Source: Sphingobacterium spiritivorum ATCC 33861
GTDB lineage: Bacteria > Bacteroidota > Bacteroidia > Sphingobacteriales > Sphingobacteriaceae
Direction: 5' to 3'
DNA length: 64,000 nt
Assembly: GCF_000143765.1 (NCBI RefSeq)
Contig: NZ_GL379776.1
Span: 243,659-307,658 of the forward strand
Part shown: piece by piece, positions 18,349 through 27,691 of the stretch
Numbering within the stretch: position 1 is the stretch's first letter
Layout of the letters: each line of letters begins with the position of its first letter
Made by a program: the position numbers and the translations under genes
Notes under the pieces: generated by a model
Told to the model about the DNA's origin: nothing
The model's input: the letters and a program-made list of their open reading frames with translations, nothing else
Databases searched by the model: none

Positions 18349-19272
18349 TTATTTATGCTGTGTCACAATAAGTGACTGATAGCAGTTGGAATTGGGTACT
18401 CTCATCAGAAGTATATTATCGATCTTCACTCCGCCTCCAAAGGTGAGACCTATACAGTAACTGTATATATCCTGTTGTTTGATTGCACCACCACTTTTGA
18501 TCGTTACACCTGTACGCTCATTTTTACAAAAAAACTTATTTAAAATGTAGCTGTATCTCACATTGAAATCTCCGCCATCTGCAATAGCCTGTAACTGAGC
18601 TTTCAGATCATCTATTGCAACCTTCTGTACCTGATTTTCAGCGGCCAGACTATCCAGACTATCTGTTTTTGCTCCATCTATCACAAGTGTGTGGTAGGTA
18701 TAAGAGAGCGTTTTATCGGATTTAACTTTTACACGGTATCTTCCGGGTTTGGAATAGGTATATAAAGCGACTTTGCCAATAACGTCCACCTTACCGCTTT
18801 CTCCAAACTGCCACTGGTAGATCTCTCCGGGACCGTCGACCTCCATTCTGACCTCTTTGAGAATAGTTCCTGCTGAAGGACCTGATATCTGCAGAGTGCT
18901 GTCTACGACTTTGGCGACAGAATCTTTTACCGTTACAAAAAACTGTTCATGGAGATTGTCATTCACAACCAGACGTACGACGTACGTTCCGGCTGATTTA
19001 TATCTGTATTTACCATCCTGCTGGGTAGACACATCTCCATTTCCAAAGTCCCAGTGCCATTTTTGTGCACCTGCTGTATTATCAATATAAATCAAATCCT
19101 GATTGAGTGTCATATCCTGATTGAAGACCTTGGCTCTGATTTTTTTCTCAGGTTCCATAAAGATCTTCATTACAAATATCGTAAGCGACACCAATAGCAC
19201 AGCACCTACTGCACTAATGATCAGGTAGCTCTTAATATTAAATTTGTCATCAGAAGATTCTTCTCTTGTCAC
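18349..19272 (-). CDS. Membrane-anchored PKD-domain protein, GTG start
   Basis: 307 residues with one membrane helix at about 15-35, then two PKD-like immunoglobulin folds at about 50-200 (first with WHWDFGNGDVSTQ, second with YQWQFGESG). A linker with coiled-coil tendency precedes a distinct C-terminal domain of about 80 residues with three cysteines. The first codon is GTG at 19270-19272, preceded by a GGAGG that supports it; the next in-frame Met is past the membrane helix. Function unknown. It stands alone between a terminator and a head-GIN gene. Confidence 0.8.
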   Translation of the reverse strand: MTREESSDDKFNIKSYLIISAVGAVLLVSLTIFVMKIFMEPEKKIRAKVFNQDMTLNQDLIYIDNTAGAQKWHWDFGNGDVSTQQDGKYRYKSAGTYVVRLVVNDNLHEQFFVTVKDSVAKVVDSTLQISGPSAGTILKEVRMEVDGPGEIYQWQFGESGKVDVIGKVALYTYSKPGRYRVKVKSDKTLSYTYHTLVIDGAKTDSLDSLAAENQVQKVAIDDLKAQLQAIADGGDFNVRYSYILNKFFCKNERTGVTIKSGGAIKQQDIYSYCIGLTFGGGVKIDNILLMRVPNSNCYQSLIVTQHK

Positions 19273-19404
19273 TATCTTGCCTCCATCAGGTTATAATAAG
19301 CAATAATACGGCTTATCTGCGAATATTACAGGACCAAATCCGGGATCGGTGAATTTAGTCTTATATTAAAATAAATGAACAACGACCCGGACTGCATTCA
19401 GGGA

Positions 19405-20076
19405 TTATTTGTATTCTATGGTTCCTCCCGCCAGTTTTTTCTCATTACGCTGAGCCGGATTACCGTATACGTGGATAATACCTCCGGCTCTGACTTGTGA
19501 ATCAATAGTTTGCTTGACGTTTACTTCACATCTTCCTCCTCCATTGACAGTAACTTTTGCATTTTCCGACACCAGAGATCGTCCTTCATAATTGCCTCCG
19601 AATGTTAGCTGAATTTCCTGACGAGGTGCCTTTCCGCTCACCTGTACAGTACCGCCTTTACTTGCATTTACTTTGATTTCCTGCCCTGACACATTCAGAC
19701 TTAATAAACCTCCTTCTGAAGCAGACACATTAAGAATATTACTGCTTAACACTTCCTCATCATTAGCCTTCAAAATTGCGCCCTTTTTCGCTGTCAATTC
19801 ACTGATATTATTTCCATATACTTTGATATGTATCCCTTCTCCGTTCATCATATTCAGCGTATTCATTTTGAGACGTAATGTGCCGTTCTTCTGAATGACC
19901 TCTACTTCATTAGACGGATTTCCTGAAATAACGACCTTATATGTATTGCCAGGAATCAGTTCAACATTAATTTTATCCGTAACTTCTACTTTGGCAAAAG
20001 GGCCTACTTCTCTGGTTTGCGCCATACCAACTTTGGCCAACATAAACAAAAGGCCGATTGCAATTATTTTTTTCAT
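19405..20076 (-). CDS. Secreted head-GIN domain protein (DUF2807)
   Basis: Signal peptide with cleavage after VGMAQ, then a parallel beta-helix-like head-GIN domain to the C-terminus (KVEVTDKINVELIPG..., repeated short strands such as LNVSASEGGLLSLNVSG). Widespread in Bacteroidota as a putative auto-transporter-adhesin-like surface protein, without proven function. 223 residues, the usual length. Monocistronic. Confidence 0.92.
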   Translation of the reverse strand: MKKIIAIGLLFMLAKVGMAQTREVGPFAKVEVTDKINVELIPGNTYKVVISGNPSNEVEVIQKNGTLRLKMNTLNMMNGEGIHIKVYGNNISELTAKKGAILKANDEEVLSSNILNVSASEGGLLSLNVSGQEIKVNASKGGTVQVSGKAPRQEIQLTFGGNYEGRSLVSENAKVTVNGGGRCEVNVKQTIDSQVRAGGIIHVYGNPAQRNEKKLAGGTIEYK

Positions 20077-20268
20077 CTGTCTGTAATTTAAATTTTGTAG
20101 AATAACGATATAAATGAATACTGCATTTGATATTATCCCGATACTTTACCTTACAGATAATACCCTGCATATAGTTCCATCTAAATACGTCTGAATATAG
20201 CAAATAGTACTCCAAAAAGCTTGTTTTGAGACAATTTTACGATAGGTAAACAGAAAAAAGGAGTATCC

Positions 20269-20766
20269 TTATCTTCCCAGAAGAGCCAGCTCTTCACTGG
20301 TATACATATTAGCTCCTTTTAAATAATTAAAGATCAACAACTTTACATCGTTATCTTTCATTTTATAGAGGTTATTCATAACAAAATCTTTGTCTGTCTC
20401 TATATTATCATGATAATTGAGGAACTTAGGGATATAAAACTGAATACATAAGCGGATAAAACGTAATTCTATATTCTGCGGATTTTTCTTAATTACATCT
20501 TCCAGTATTTTTCTTCCCCCTTTGAAATAACTCATTTTTTTGAAAGGATTGCCGGTATGATTGGCCATAAACATATGATATGCAGCATAATAACCCAGCT
20601 CTTCAGGAGATTTAGCATTCTTTTTCAAAACCTCCAGATGGCTCTTACAGAGTTCTTCATTTTTAACGCCTTTATTGAAATCTTTTCTCATCTGATCCAA
20701 ATTCATTTTTTGGGCATATGCCGACTTTGCAATAATCAATAAAGCTATTAAAATGAGTTTGTGCAT
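20269..20766 (-). CDS. Secreted protein of unknown function
   Basis: Unrecognised 165-residue protein. Residues 1-18 are a signal peptide (cleavage after AYAQ). The mature part is lysine-rich and all-helical in appearance, with a TPR-like feel (ELGYYAAYHMFMANH, ILEDVIKKNPQNIELRFIR). Monocistronic, with 135 bp before the next gene end. Confidence 0.8.
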   Translation of the reverse strand: MHKLILIALLIIAKSAYAQKMNLDQMRKDFNKGVKNEELCKSHLEVLKKNAKSPEELGYYAAYHMFMANHTGNPFKKMSYFKGGRKILEDVIKKNPQNIELRFIRLCIQFYIPKFLNYHDNIETDKDFVMNNLYKMKDNDVKLLIFNYLKGANMYTSEELALLGR

Positions 20767-20911
20767 AATAGTTAGAGTTTACGTTATTAAATATGATATC
20801 ATTTTCTGTGTAACGAATAATTTTACCAATATTAAGATATAGATATTTTCTAAAAGTTACGTCAGTATAAATGTTAAATTCAAATTTCGCGCCAATCAGG
20901 CTATAAAACCT

Positions 20912-22045
20912 TTATTTAATACAATCCTGGTATAAGAGATTCACAATCTCCTGTAACATCCGATTATATCCGGAGGTTTCGGACAGCCTGCATCCATTTG
21001 TAATAACGACAAAACCATATTTATGTTTCGGATCAAAGAACATTGTACTGTATAACCCGTACGCAGAACCTGTATGTCCCGTAAGATTTACATGAGGAAT
21101 AAGTTTATCTGTACTCCAAAGCGCCAGACCGTAATTTTCATTATCACTTCGTTTGGTCTGCATCGCTATTGCACTTTTTTTGCTTATTATTTTTTTGCCG
21201 TTACCCCGACCGTAATTCATATGCATGATCATATACCTGGCAAGATCCACAGCTGAAATTTTCATACCACCTGTCGGTGAAAATACAGGTGTAGAATGTC
21301 CTAATGTATAGTTACGTATCTCTTCACTACGCGGATTATAGGCTGCACGCTGTGCTACAAAACTTCCGTTCTCGTAAGTGTATAAGGTGGCAAATCTGGA
21401 ACGATCCAAAGAATCCACACAATAGCCCCCATACAGCTGCAACGGGTGCAAGACATGTTCTGCCACATACTGATCAAAGCGCTGACCTGTGACTTTTTCT
21501 ATTATAGCACCAACCATATTAAAATTAAGATTGCAGTATTGGTAACCTTGCCCCGGCGCATAGTCGTTGTAACTATCAGACCAGTTTTTATTCTTTTGCG
21601 GATTGATTACATCCAAATCAAAATAACCGTTTTTATCATTGATACCTGATGTGTGTGACAGTAACATTTCCACTGTTATGACCTGCTCAGGAAATTTTGG
21701 ATTGCGTACTGGGAAACCGATCAATTGACTGCAATCATCTTTCAGTGATAACCGGCCCTCCTCAATCAGCTGCATAACAGAAGTAGCGGAGAATGATTTT
21801 GAGATAGAAGCGATTCTGAACAATGTGGAGTCATTGAGTAACTGCCGCATGTCCTGATCCTGATAACCGTAATTGTTGGTAAATACAATCTTACTGTCTT
21901 TCACCACAACTGCAGCCACCCCTACTGCCTGATATTTTTCAGCAATCTCCTGTATGGACTTTGCCGTTCGGGAATGCTGGGCGTGAATACCTGTTGAAGA
22001 AAATATAAAAAGCAGGGAGAATATAATTTTTTGGATATCAGACAT
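20912..22045 (-). CDS. Serine hydrolase, class C beta-lactamase/DD-peptidase family
   Basis: 377 residues with a signal peptide (about 1-23). The active site has Ser80-x-x-Lys83 in ASISKSF, a YCN motif in YQYCNLNFN and an HTG motif in LTGHTGSAYG, matching SxxK, YxN and K/HTG. Members include esterases, D-aminopeptidases and AmpC-type lactamases. The HTG form and the context suggest a general hydrolase rather than a resistance enzyme. Confidence 0.92.
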   Translation of the reverse strand: MSDIQKIIFSLLFIFSSTGIHAQHSRTAKSIQEIAEKYQAVGVAAVVVKDSKIVFTNNYGYQDQDMRQLLNDSTLFRIASISKSFSATSVMQLIEEGRLSLKDDCSQLIGFPVRNPKFPEQVITVEMLLSHTSGINDKNGYFDLDVINPQKNKNWSDSYNDYAPGQGYQYCNLNFNMVGAIIEKVTGQRFDQYVAEHVLHPLQLYGGYCVDSLDRSRFATLYTYENGSFVAQRAAYNPRSEEIRNYTLGHSTPVFSPTGGMKISAVDLARYMIMHMNYGRGNGKKIISKKSAIAMQTKRSDNENYGLALWSTDKLIPHVNLTGHTGSAYGLYSTMFFDPKHKYGFVVITNGCRLSETSGYNRMLQEIVNLLYQDCIK

Positions 22046-22124
22046 GGTGTTAAGGCTATAATCTCATCTAATTTACATATTTTTATATATCTGATCCATT
22101 TTATGCTAACCATAGGCTGAAAAT

Positions 22125-22703
22125 ATGTTAAACTCTGATACCTACTCCTATCCGGATAAATTCACGGATATCCTTCTTAAAACACGTAATTCCGGCTTTA
22201 ACATGGCCAGTGATATCCATACAGGCTCCTTATTGAAAACGCTTTCTGCTTCAAAGCCGAATGCCCGTTTTTTAGAGCTGGGTACCGGTACGGGTCTTTC
22301 GACTTCCTGGCTATTGTCGGGCATGGATGAAAGCTCGACTTTACTGTCTGTGGATCATGATCCGGCTTTTCTGACTATCGCGCAGGAATATCTGTCTTCA
22401 GATCCTCGTCTTACACTGGTACAGCAGGACGCAGGAGAATGGCTGCTTGAAAATAAGGAATTAAAATTTGATTTTATTTTTGCGGATACCTGGCATGGTA
22501 AGTTTCTGGAACTGTCTACATGTCTGGATATGCTGGACAGAGGGGGCATTTATTTTATAGATGACCTTTTACCGCAGCCCAACTGGCCGGAGGGACATGA
22601 TCAAAAAGTTCGTAATCTTATTCGAGATCTGGATATCCGGGCTGATCTCTGCCTTACACGTCTGCACTGGTCTACAGGTGTAATCGTTGCTGTCAAAAGA
22701 TAA
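22125..22703 (+). CDS. Class I SAM-dependent methyltransferase
   Basis: 192 residues with SAM motif I LELGTGTGLSTSWL and the acidic loop SVDHDP. FIFADTWHGKFLEL resembles O-methyltransferases of the catechol/caffeoyl type, although the substrate cannot be told. Ends in a strong terminator. Confidence 0.88.
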   Translation: MLNSDTYSYPDKFTDILLKTRNSGFNMASDIHTGSLLKTLSASKPNARFLELGTGTGLSTSWLLSGMDESSTLLSVDHDPAFLTIAQEYLSSDPRLTLVQQDAGEWLLENKELKFDFIFADTWHGKFLELSTCLDMLDRGGIYFIDDLLPQPNWPEGHDQKVRNLIRDLDIRADLCLTRLHWSTGVIVAVKR

Positions 22704-22748
22704 AAAGCAGTAACAGTAATGCAAAAAACATTACCGTTACTGCTTTTT
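22702..22748. terminator. Bidirectional terminator
   Basis: 20-bp arms with a single mismatch (AAAAAGCAGTAAC...GTTACTGCTTTTT) around a 7-nt A-rich loop, starting inside the methyltransferase stop codon and ending 6 bp before the convergent fatty acid hydroxylase gene end. Confidence 0.9.
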
Positions 22749-22753
22749 TGATT

Positions 22754-23428
22754 TTACGAAAGATGTTCTTTTTCCGCTTGTTCTTTCTCGCTTTTTTTCT
22801 CTTTTTTATCTTCAAAACCAGAGTCAAACACGACATCCCATACTGCTGAACTTACTCCGAATCCTTTTTCAGGATCCTGATAATGGTGCAACATGTGGTG
22901 TTGTTTGATACGTTTCATTATACCACTTTTAAAATTGGCATGGTGCATAGCATAGTGAGATTCGTCATAGATAAGGTAGCCAATCATAAAACCAGCAAAA
23001 AACGCAGCCAGTATAAATTCGTTACTAAAAAACAAACTAAACATAAAATATACCAGTGTGGCCAATGGAATACTCGCTGACAGCGGCATTACCAGACGAA
23101 GACGGTCCTTGGGATAATCGTGATGAATGCCATGAAAGATCCAGTGAACACGTTTTAAAAATTTTCCTTTAGGATGATAATGAAAGACCCAGCGATGCAA
23201 GGCATACTCAAAAATAGTCCAGAAAGCGAGACCGAAAACAAAATATCCGATATACATCCATACACTCATTTCACCCGGGCCCATAGCCTTCCATGAAAAA
23301 TATATGATGACCGGAAGATAAAATATAATCGGTACAGAATAGTGAACCTTAGTCAACGATTCTAAAAAATCACTTTTAAACATTCGCGTGGATTCCGTAG
23401 AATTTGATATGTAATTTCTCTTTGCCAT
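22754..23428 (-). CDS. Fatty acid hydroxylase / sterol desaturase family membrane protein
   Basis: 224 residues, about four membrane helices and the histidine clusters of the di-iron hydroxylase family: HRWVFHYH, HGIHHDYP, HYAMHH and HHMLHHY. Closest in pattern to FA2H-type enzymes that 2-hydroxylate sphingolipid fatty acids, which would fit a sphingolipid-making Sphingobacterium (inference). The highly charged tail (EDKKEKKSEKEQAEKEH) is likely cytosolic. Confidence 0.9.
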   Translation of the reverse strand: MAKRNYISNSTESTRMFKSDFLESLTKVHYSVPIIFYLPVIIYFSWKAMGPGEMSVWMYIGYFVFGLAFWTIFEYALHRWVFHYHPKGKFLKRVHWIFHGIHHDYPKDRLRLVMPLSASIPLATLVYFMFSLFFSNEFILAAFFAGFMIGYLIYDESHYAMHHANFKSGIMKRIKQHHMLHHYQDPEKGFGVSSAVWDVVFDSGFEDKKEKKSEKEQAEKEHLS

Positions 23429-23467
23429 TTCCTTTTGATAAGAATCTAACCACTAAAACTTGAACAA

Positions 23468-23475
23468 CAAAGCTA
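23468..23475 (-). promoter_or_regulatory. Candidate -7 box (TAGCTTTG) for the fatty acid hydroxylase
   Basis: Minus-strand TAGCTTTG matches TAnnTTTG 39 nt upstream of the ATG. A second match, TATATTTG, lies farther upstream at 23531-23538, so either or both may be used. Confidence 0.4.
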
Positions 23476-23710
23476 CAATTCTGACTTTATAATGAAAATC
23501 ATCAAAAAGTCAGATTGTGTACTTAATCTGCAAATATAAAGATTTATTTAAAATAAATCATTGAAGTGTCTCGTATTTAGCAATTATATAATAGAAAATC
23601 GAAATTAAATAACTTTCCGAAATCGAAATTATGATAAGCTAAAGAACAATATGCAGCTACAGGTAAACCATCAGGTTTAAACGTACTATTTATTGGTTAG
23701 GAAGAATCAG

Positions 23711-24439
23711 CTACACCATCTGCAGCAGCCATTTGATCAGGAAACCTGTTCCTATTGCCATTACAAAGCTAGCTAATGTACCAACCAATACATACTCAGT
23801 AAATTTTTTATCTTTTGCATTAGCTAAATCCCCAAATCTAAAAATCGACTTAGCAGCTAATAAAAAGCCTATGCCTTCTAAAAAATTGATATTTATAAAA
23901 AACACGATCAGAAGACGTTCCAGTACCCCTATGATCCAGCCTGCATCAATCAGTGAATCCTGTCGCTGGGCATTGACCTCGTCAGATTGATTCCACTTGC
24001 TAAAAAAGACACGAAGGACAATTGGAGAGACAAAAGCGGTCAACAGCAAACCCACAACCAGTATCAGTGCATGTACAGACCATACGGAAGCTACTAAACT
24101 TTCCGGAATGCCATAGTGGCATCCCATAACGGAGGCAAGCACCATTAAATGAAGTGTCTGATCAATGCTGAACAGTAATAGAGGGCTGCCTGTCATTTTG
24201 CGTTCCAGGGAAACTTTAAGACTGTCAATGGCCAGATGAGACAAAACAATCACAGCTATTGCCGGCCACCAATTTTGTAAATCTCTGACGAAAAACAGAC
24301 ATAACAATGCAGCATGAACACATACATGATAAAAAATAAAACGGATGTGATGCGCTCTTCCCTCTACCCATTTTTTTGGTTGGAAGACAAAATCACCCAA
24401 TATGTGAGCGATCAGTAAGATCAGTCCTGTATATAACAT
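23711..24439 (-). CDS. DUF3307 membrane protein
   Basis: About 242 residues and six or seven membrane helices. The N-terminal HILGDFVFQPKKW motif and the following HH and H-rich helix identify DUF3307. The start is placed at the ATG 24437-24439, which overlaps satD by 19 bp; an ATG eight codons earlier would overlap by 43 bp. DUF3307 and SatD genes commonly lie together, so they probably work as a pair. Function unknown. Confidence 0.85.
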   Translation of the reverse strand: MLYTGLILLIAHILGDFVFQPKKWVEGRAHHIRFIFYHVCVHAALLCLFFVRDLQNWWPAIAVIVLSHLAIDSLKVSLERKMTGSPLLLFSIDQTLHLMVLASVMGCHYGIPESLVASVWSVHALILVVGLLLTAFVSPIVLRVFFSKWNQSDEVNAQRQDSLIDAGWIIGVLERLLIVFFININFLEGIGFLLAAKSIFRFGDLANAKDKKFTEYVLVGTLASFVMAIGTGFLIKWLLQMV

Positions 24440-25044
24440 TTTTTTACGATTTGTTCCGTACAATAATCAATGACGCGTTTTATTTTAGAATATCCGGCTT
24501 TGTTAAGCTCTGTACTTACCTGACTTTGATATTTGCGGTTCAACACTGCTGCCAGCTCATGCTGATTCATATCCGGATGCTTAAGACTTACAGCAACTGC
24601 TTCCGCCATATTCTCTGTCCATCTTCCTGCAATTTCCATGCTTAGTTGCAACATCAACTCTAACCCTTCATCCAGATCGGGCCAGGGGCTCCTGATGGCT
24701 ACAGTATCCTTCTTTAGCGCATCAAATCGTTCACCAGCGTGTAAAAAAGCCTCACCTGCTGATGTCCTCACATGTGCATCCTGATAGTCGATAGTTCCGA
24801 TACCTATAGTCATCCGTACATCCAGATTTTTCAGACTCTTTATCTTTGCTTTAATATAAAAAAGATGATTTATAGCCTGCTGTAATTCTACTTCTGACTG
24901 AAAGCTGTCTCCTCTGTAAATATCATACCGGCTGCTGATCTGCTTTAAAGTTTCATCCAATACAGGCATCCATACAGCTGCATCCACTTTTCTTGAATTT
25001 ATCAAATCTCCCGTTATTACTGCTATTAACTTCTTGTTTTTCAT
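24421..25044 (-). CDS. SatD family protein
   Basis: SatD family, with the N-terminal signature IAVITGDLINSRKVD and a core (about 1-155) resembling nucleotide cyclase-like folds. Residues about 160-200 (MNQHELAAVLNRKYQSQVST...) look like a helix-turn-helix, so it may bind DNA. The start is the ATG at 25042-25044, because the upstream in-frame ATG lies in AT-rich sequence beyond the promoter. A 30-bp palindrome overlaps its -7 box, making autoregulation plausible. Translationally coupled to DUF3307. Confidence 0.85.
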   Translation of the reverse strand: MKNKKLIAVITGDLINSRKVDAAVWMPVLDETLKQISSRYDIYRGDSFQSEVELQQAINHLFYIKAKIKSLKNLDVRMTIGIGTIDYQDAHVRTSAGEAFLHAGERFDALKKDTVAIRSPWPDLDEGLELMLQLSMEIAGRWTENMAEAVAVSLKHPDMNQHELAAVLNRKYQSQVSTELNKAGYSKIKRVIDYCTEQIVKKCYIQD

Positions 25045-25064
25045 AATATTACAAAGACTATCAA

Positions 25065-25072
25065 CAAATATA
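25065..25072 (-). promoter_or_regulatory. satD promoter -7 box (TATATTTG)
   Basis: Minus-strand TATATTTG matches TAnnTTTG, 20 nt before the satD ATG, and overlaps the left edge of the palindrome at 25068-25097. Confidence 0.6.
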
Positions 25073-25097
25073 GTGATAATTATAATTATCACTATAT
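25068..25097. promoter_or_regulatory. 30-bp perfect palindrome over the satD promoter (operator candidate)
   Basis: Positions 25068-25082 and 25083-25097 are exact reverse complements. The central 20 bp read GTGATAATTATAATTATCAC, matching the core of the repeat at 450-497 except for one centre base. Its overlap with the -7 box suggests a repressor site. Confidence 0.75.
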
Positions 25098-25209
25098 ATA
25101 ATGATTATTTTATTTTCAAAACAAATCATTAGGATATTTGATTTTAATTAAAGACATTTGCATACTTTGAAAAAATACATGTTATAACACTTATTTAATA
25201 TTAATGATC

Positions 25210-25800
25210 ATGAAAAAACTATTTCCGCTTATCATTGCTTTATTTGGGGCAATGAATGTTACAGTCGCTCAGGTAAAATGGGCTGTAGATCCTGCACACA
25301 CTAATGTACGTTTTACCGTTGAACATTTGGGCATCAGCTTTGTTGACGGAGAATTTAATTCTTTTGAAGGCTCAGTCGACGCGCCTACAAAAACTGGATT
25401 TGAAAATGCAAAGGTCGATTTCAAAATCAATGTAAACAGTATCGATACACGTATCGAAGCCAGAGACAAACATTTGAAATCTGATGATTTCTTCAATGCA
25501 GAGAAGTATCCTGTAATTACATTGAAATCTGTATCCCTAAAGAAAGACAAAGCCGGTAAGTTAAAATTAGAAGCTGATCTTACAATTCGTGATGTGACTA
25601 AACGCGTTATTTTTGATGTAAAACAAAATGGTCAGAACATTACAGATCCATGGGGTAAAACACGCGCAGGTTTTACGGCTACTACAAAAATAAACCGTCT
25701 GGATTACGGGATCAGATACAATGACAAACTGCCTTCTGGAGTAGCTGCTGTAGGTTCGGATGTAACAATCACGGTCAATACCGAACTGGTACAGCAATAA
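25210..25800 (+). CDS. YceI family periplasmic lipid-binding protein
   Basis: Signal peptide with cleavage after VTVAQ, then the YceI beta-barrel (WAVDPAHTNVRFTVEHLG, FNAEKYPVITLKS, RAGFTATTKINRLDYGI). The family binds polyisoprenoids or other amphiphiles. The second of two close ATGs (25210) is used because it starts the Lys-rich n-region. Divergent from satD by 165 bp. Ends in a terminator. Confidence 0.93.
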   Translation: MKKLFPLIIALFGAMNVTVAQVKWAVDPAHTNVRFTVEHLGISFVDGEFNSFEGSVDAPTKTGFENAKVDFKINVNSIDTRIEARDKHLKSDDFFNAEKYPVITLKSVSLKKDKAGKLKLEADLTIRDVTKRVIFDVKQNGQNITDPWGKTRAGFTATTKINRLDYGIRYNDKLPSGVAAVGSDVTITVNTELVQQ

Positions 25801-25825
25801 TCCTTTCTGACTCTTATTATAAAAG

Positions 25826-25850
25826 GTCTTTACTTCTGACGGGTAAAGAC
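25826..25850 (+). terminator. Terminator of the YceI gene
   Basis: Stem GTCTTTAC/GTAAAGAC (25826-25833, 25843-25850) with a 9-nt loop followed by seven T. Confidence 0.85.
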
Positions 25851-25965
25851 TTTTTTTGTTCACGGGCACTTTACATAGAAAGTATCTTTTATGCCTGAAA
25901 CTATTTGCTGCAATGGTCACCGTTTGTGGACAAAATTTAATATTTTTATAGGAAACGTCGATATT

Positions 25966-26850
25966 ATGAGCCCTAAAACGAATTACTCCAAAAGGCTTCA
26001 GGCCTCTAAAAATTTCAAGATCAGCGATCATGCTACTGATATTTCAGAAGAAATAAGTGTAGATGAAGCGACAGCCCGATTAAAGGATGTACGCAAAAAG
26101 CTCAGCAAACTACAGGATGTCATGTATGCGCATGATAAATATAATGTATTGGTATGTCTGCAAGGTATGGATACTGCTGGTAAAGACAGTCTGATAAGGG
26201 AAGTCTTTGCCAAATTCAATGTAAGAGGTGTGGATGTACAAAGTTTCAAGACTCCTTCGGAAAAAGAACATCAGCATGATTACCTGTGGAGACATTATAT
26301 CGCGTTACCCGAAAAAGGGAAATTCGGGGTATTTAACCGGACGCATTATGAAAATGTACTGGTGACACGCGTGCACCCCTCCTATTTATTGAGTGAGAAT
26401 CTTCCTGACATCCGGGAAGAAAAAGATGTAACGAATGAGCTGTGGGAAAAACGTTATGAGCAAATCACTAACTTTGAAAATCATCTTATTGAGAATGGGA
26501 CTATCCTTTTCAAATTTTTTCTGAATCTGAGCAAGGATGAGCAGAAAAACCGACTTTTGAGGAGACTGGAGAAAGAAAAACACCAGTGGAAATTCTCACC
26601 CGGTGATCTTTCAGAACGTCAGCTCTGGGACAAGTATATGGAATATTATGAAGAGGCAATACAGCATACTTCCAAAAAGAAAACACCCTGGTATATTATT
26701 CCGTCCGATTGTAAAGAGACAGCGCGTTATCTGGTCGCACAGATTATGCTGGAAGTATTAGAGCAATATACTGATATCAAATACCCGGAATTAAGTGAAG
26801 AAATCCAGGGCCATATAAAGAAATACAAGAATCAACTCGAAAATGAGTAA
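25966..26850 (+). CDS. Polyphosphate kinase 2 (PPK2) family phosphotransferase
   Basis: 294 residues. The Walker A loop is GMDTAGKDSLI, the Walker B region is FNRTHYENVLVTRVHP and the lid contains KNRLLRRLEKEKHQWKFS. PPK2 enzymes transfer phosphate between polyphosphate and AMP, ADP or GDP; subclass cannot be decided by eye. The ATG at 25966 is preferred because of an AGGAAA about 14 nt upstream and family alignment; an earlier ATG at 25891 would add 25 poorly fitting residues. Confidence 0.92.
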   Translation: MSPKTNYSKRLQASKNFKISDHATDISEEISVDEATARLKDVRKKLSKLQDVMYAHDKYNVLVCLQGMDTAGKDSLIREVFAKFNVRGVDVQSFKTPSEKEHQHDYLWRHYIALPEKGKFGVFNRTHYENVLVTRVHPSYLLSENLPDIREEKDVTNELWEKRYEQITNFENHLIENGTILFKFFLNLSKDEQKNRLLRRLEKEKHQWKFSPGDLSERQLWDKYMEYYEEAIQHTSKKKTPWYIIPSDCKETARYLVAQIMLEVLEQYTDIKYPELSEEIQGHIKKYKNQLENE

Positions 26851-26865
26851 ATATAGAGAAAGACA

Positions 26866-26902
26866 AATGACAGGAGCTGTTGACTACAACATTCCTGTCA
26901 TT
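26866..26902. terminator. Hairpin at convergent gene ends
   Basis: Arms AATGACAGGA/TCCTGTCATT (26866-26875 and 26893-26902) between PPK2 and the SDR gene; the right arm lies inside the last SDR codons. No strong T-tract. Confidence 0.5.
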
Positions 26903-27672
26903 AATCCTCCGTCCAGCTGAATGGCTGTACCTGTCAGATAAGCGGCATGATCTGACGCTAAAAAAGCGACCAGTGAGGCATATTCTTCGGGCTTACCCAA
27001 ACGCTTCATTGGAATAGCATCTACTCTTTTGGCTTTCACTTCTTCAAAACTTAACTGCATCTTCCCGGCCTGTATTTCCATAAGACTATTTAACCTATCG
27101 GTATCAAAATAACCTGTCAAAACCGTATTCACTGTAATTTGATGAGCAGCAACTGCCCTGGAAAGTGATTTGCTCCAGCTTACCAGCGCCGTACGCATCG
27201 TATTGGAAAGTACAAGTGTATCCTGCGGCTCCTTCACAGTCATGGAAGACACATTGATAATACGGCCAAACTGATTCGTTTCCATATGAGGTAATGCATG
27301 AAGTGTGGTATACACTGTATACTGAAATAACAAGTCAAAAGCCTGCTGATAATCTTCCGCTGCTTTTTCCCTAATTCCACCTGCAGAGGGGCCGTTTGTA
27401 TTATTGACCAGAATATCTACCTTTTTGCCTGAAAAGAATGCGGCAATCCTATCTTTCGCCTGCTCAAACAAACTGAAATCCACAACAAGGTGATCATGTT
27501 GTTGCCCATGTGTCGTATCCAGTATATCCTGTACCGCTTTTAATTTTTCTTCATTTCGGGCTACAAGAATTACATGAGCACCACAATCTGCCAATGCGAT
27601 TGCAATTGCTTTACCAATACCGGAGGTGCTTCCCCCTACCATAGCCGTTTTTCCAATCAGTGATATTTTCAT
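26884..27672 (-). CDS. Short-chain dehydrogenase-like protein lacking the usual catalytic Tyr-Lys
   Basis: 262 residues with the Rossmann motif GGSTSGIGKAIA and the NNTNGPSAGG loop. The catalytic serine site VSS is present, but the usual YxxxK is replaced: the aligned stretch reads SNTMRTALVSWSK. Such atypical members exist in the SDR family with unclear activity. Lies 19 bp behind the Nramp-USP gene and is probably cotranscribed. Confidence 0.9.
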   Translation of the reverse strand: MKISLIGKTAMVGGSTSGIGKAIAIALADCGAHVILVARNEEKLKAVQDILDTTHGQQHDHLVVDFSLFEQAKDRIAAFFSGKKVDILVNNTNGPSAGGIREKAAEDYQQAFDLLFQYTVYTTLHALPHMETNQFGRIINVSSMTVKEPQDTLVLSNTMRTALVSWSKSLSRAVAAHQITVNTVLTGYFDTDRLNSLMEIQAGKMQLSFEEVKAKRVDAIPMKRLGKPEEYASLVAFLASDHAAYLTGTAIQLDGGLMTGML

Positions 27673-27691
27673 AGTGATTCTTTTCTAAATA

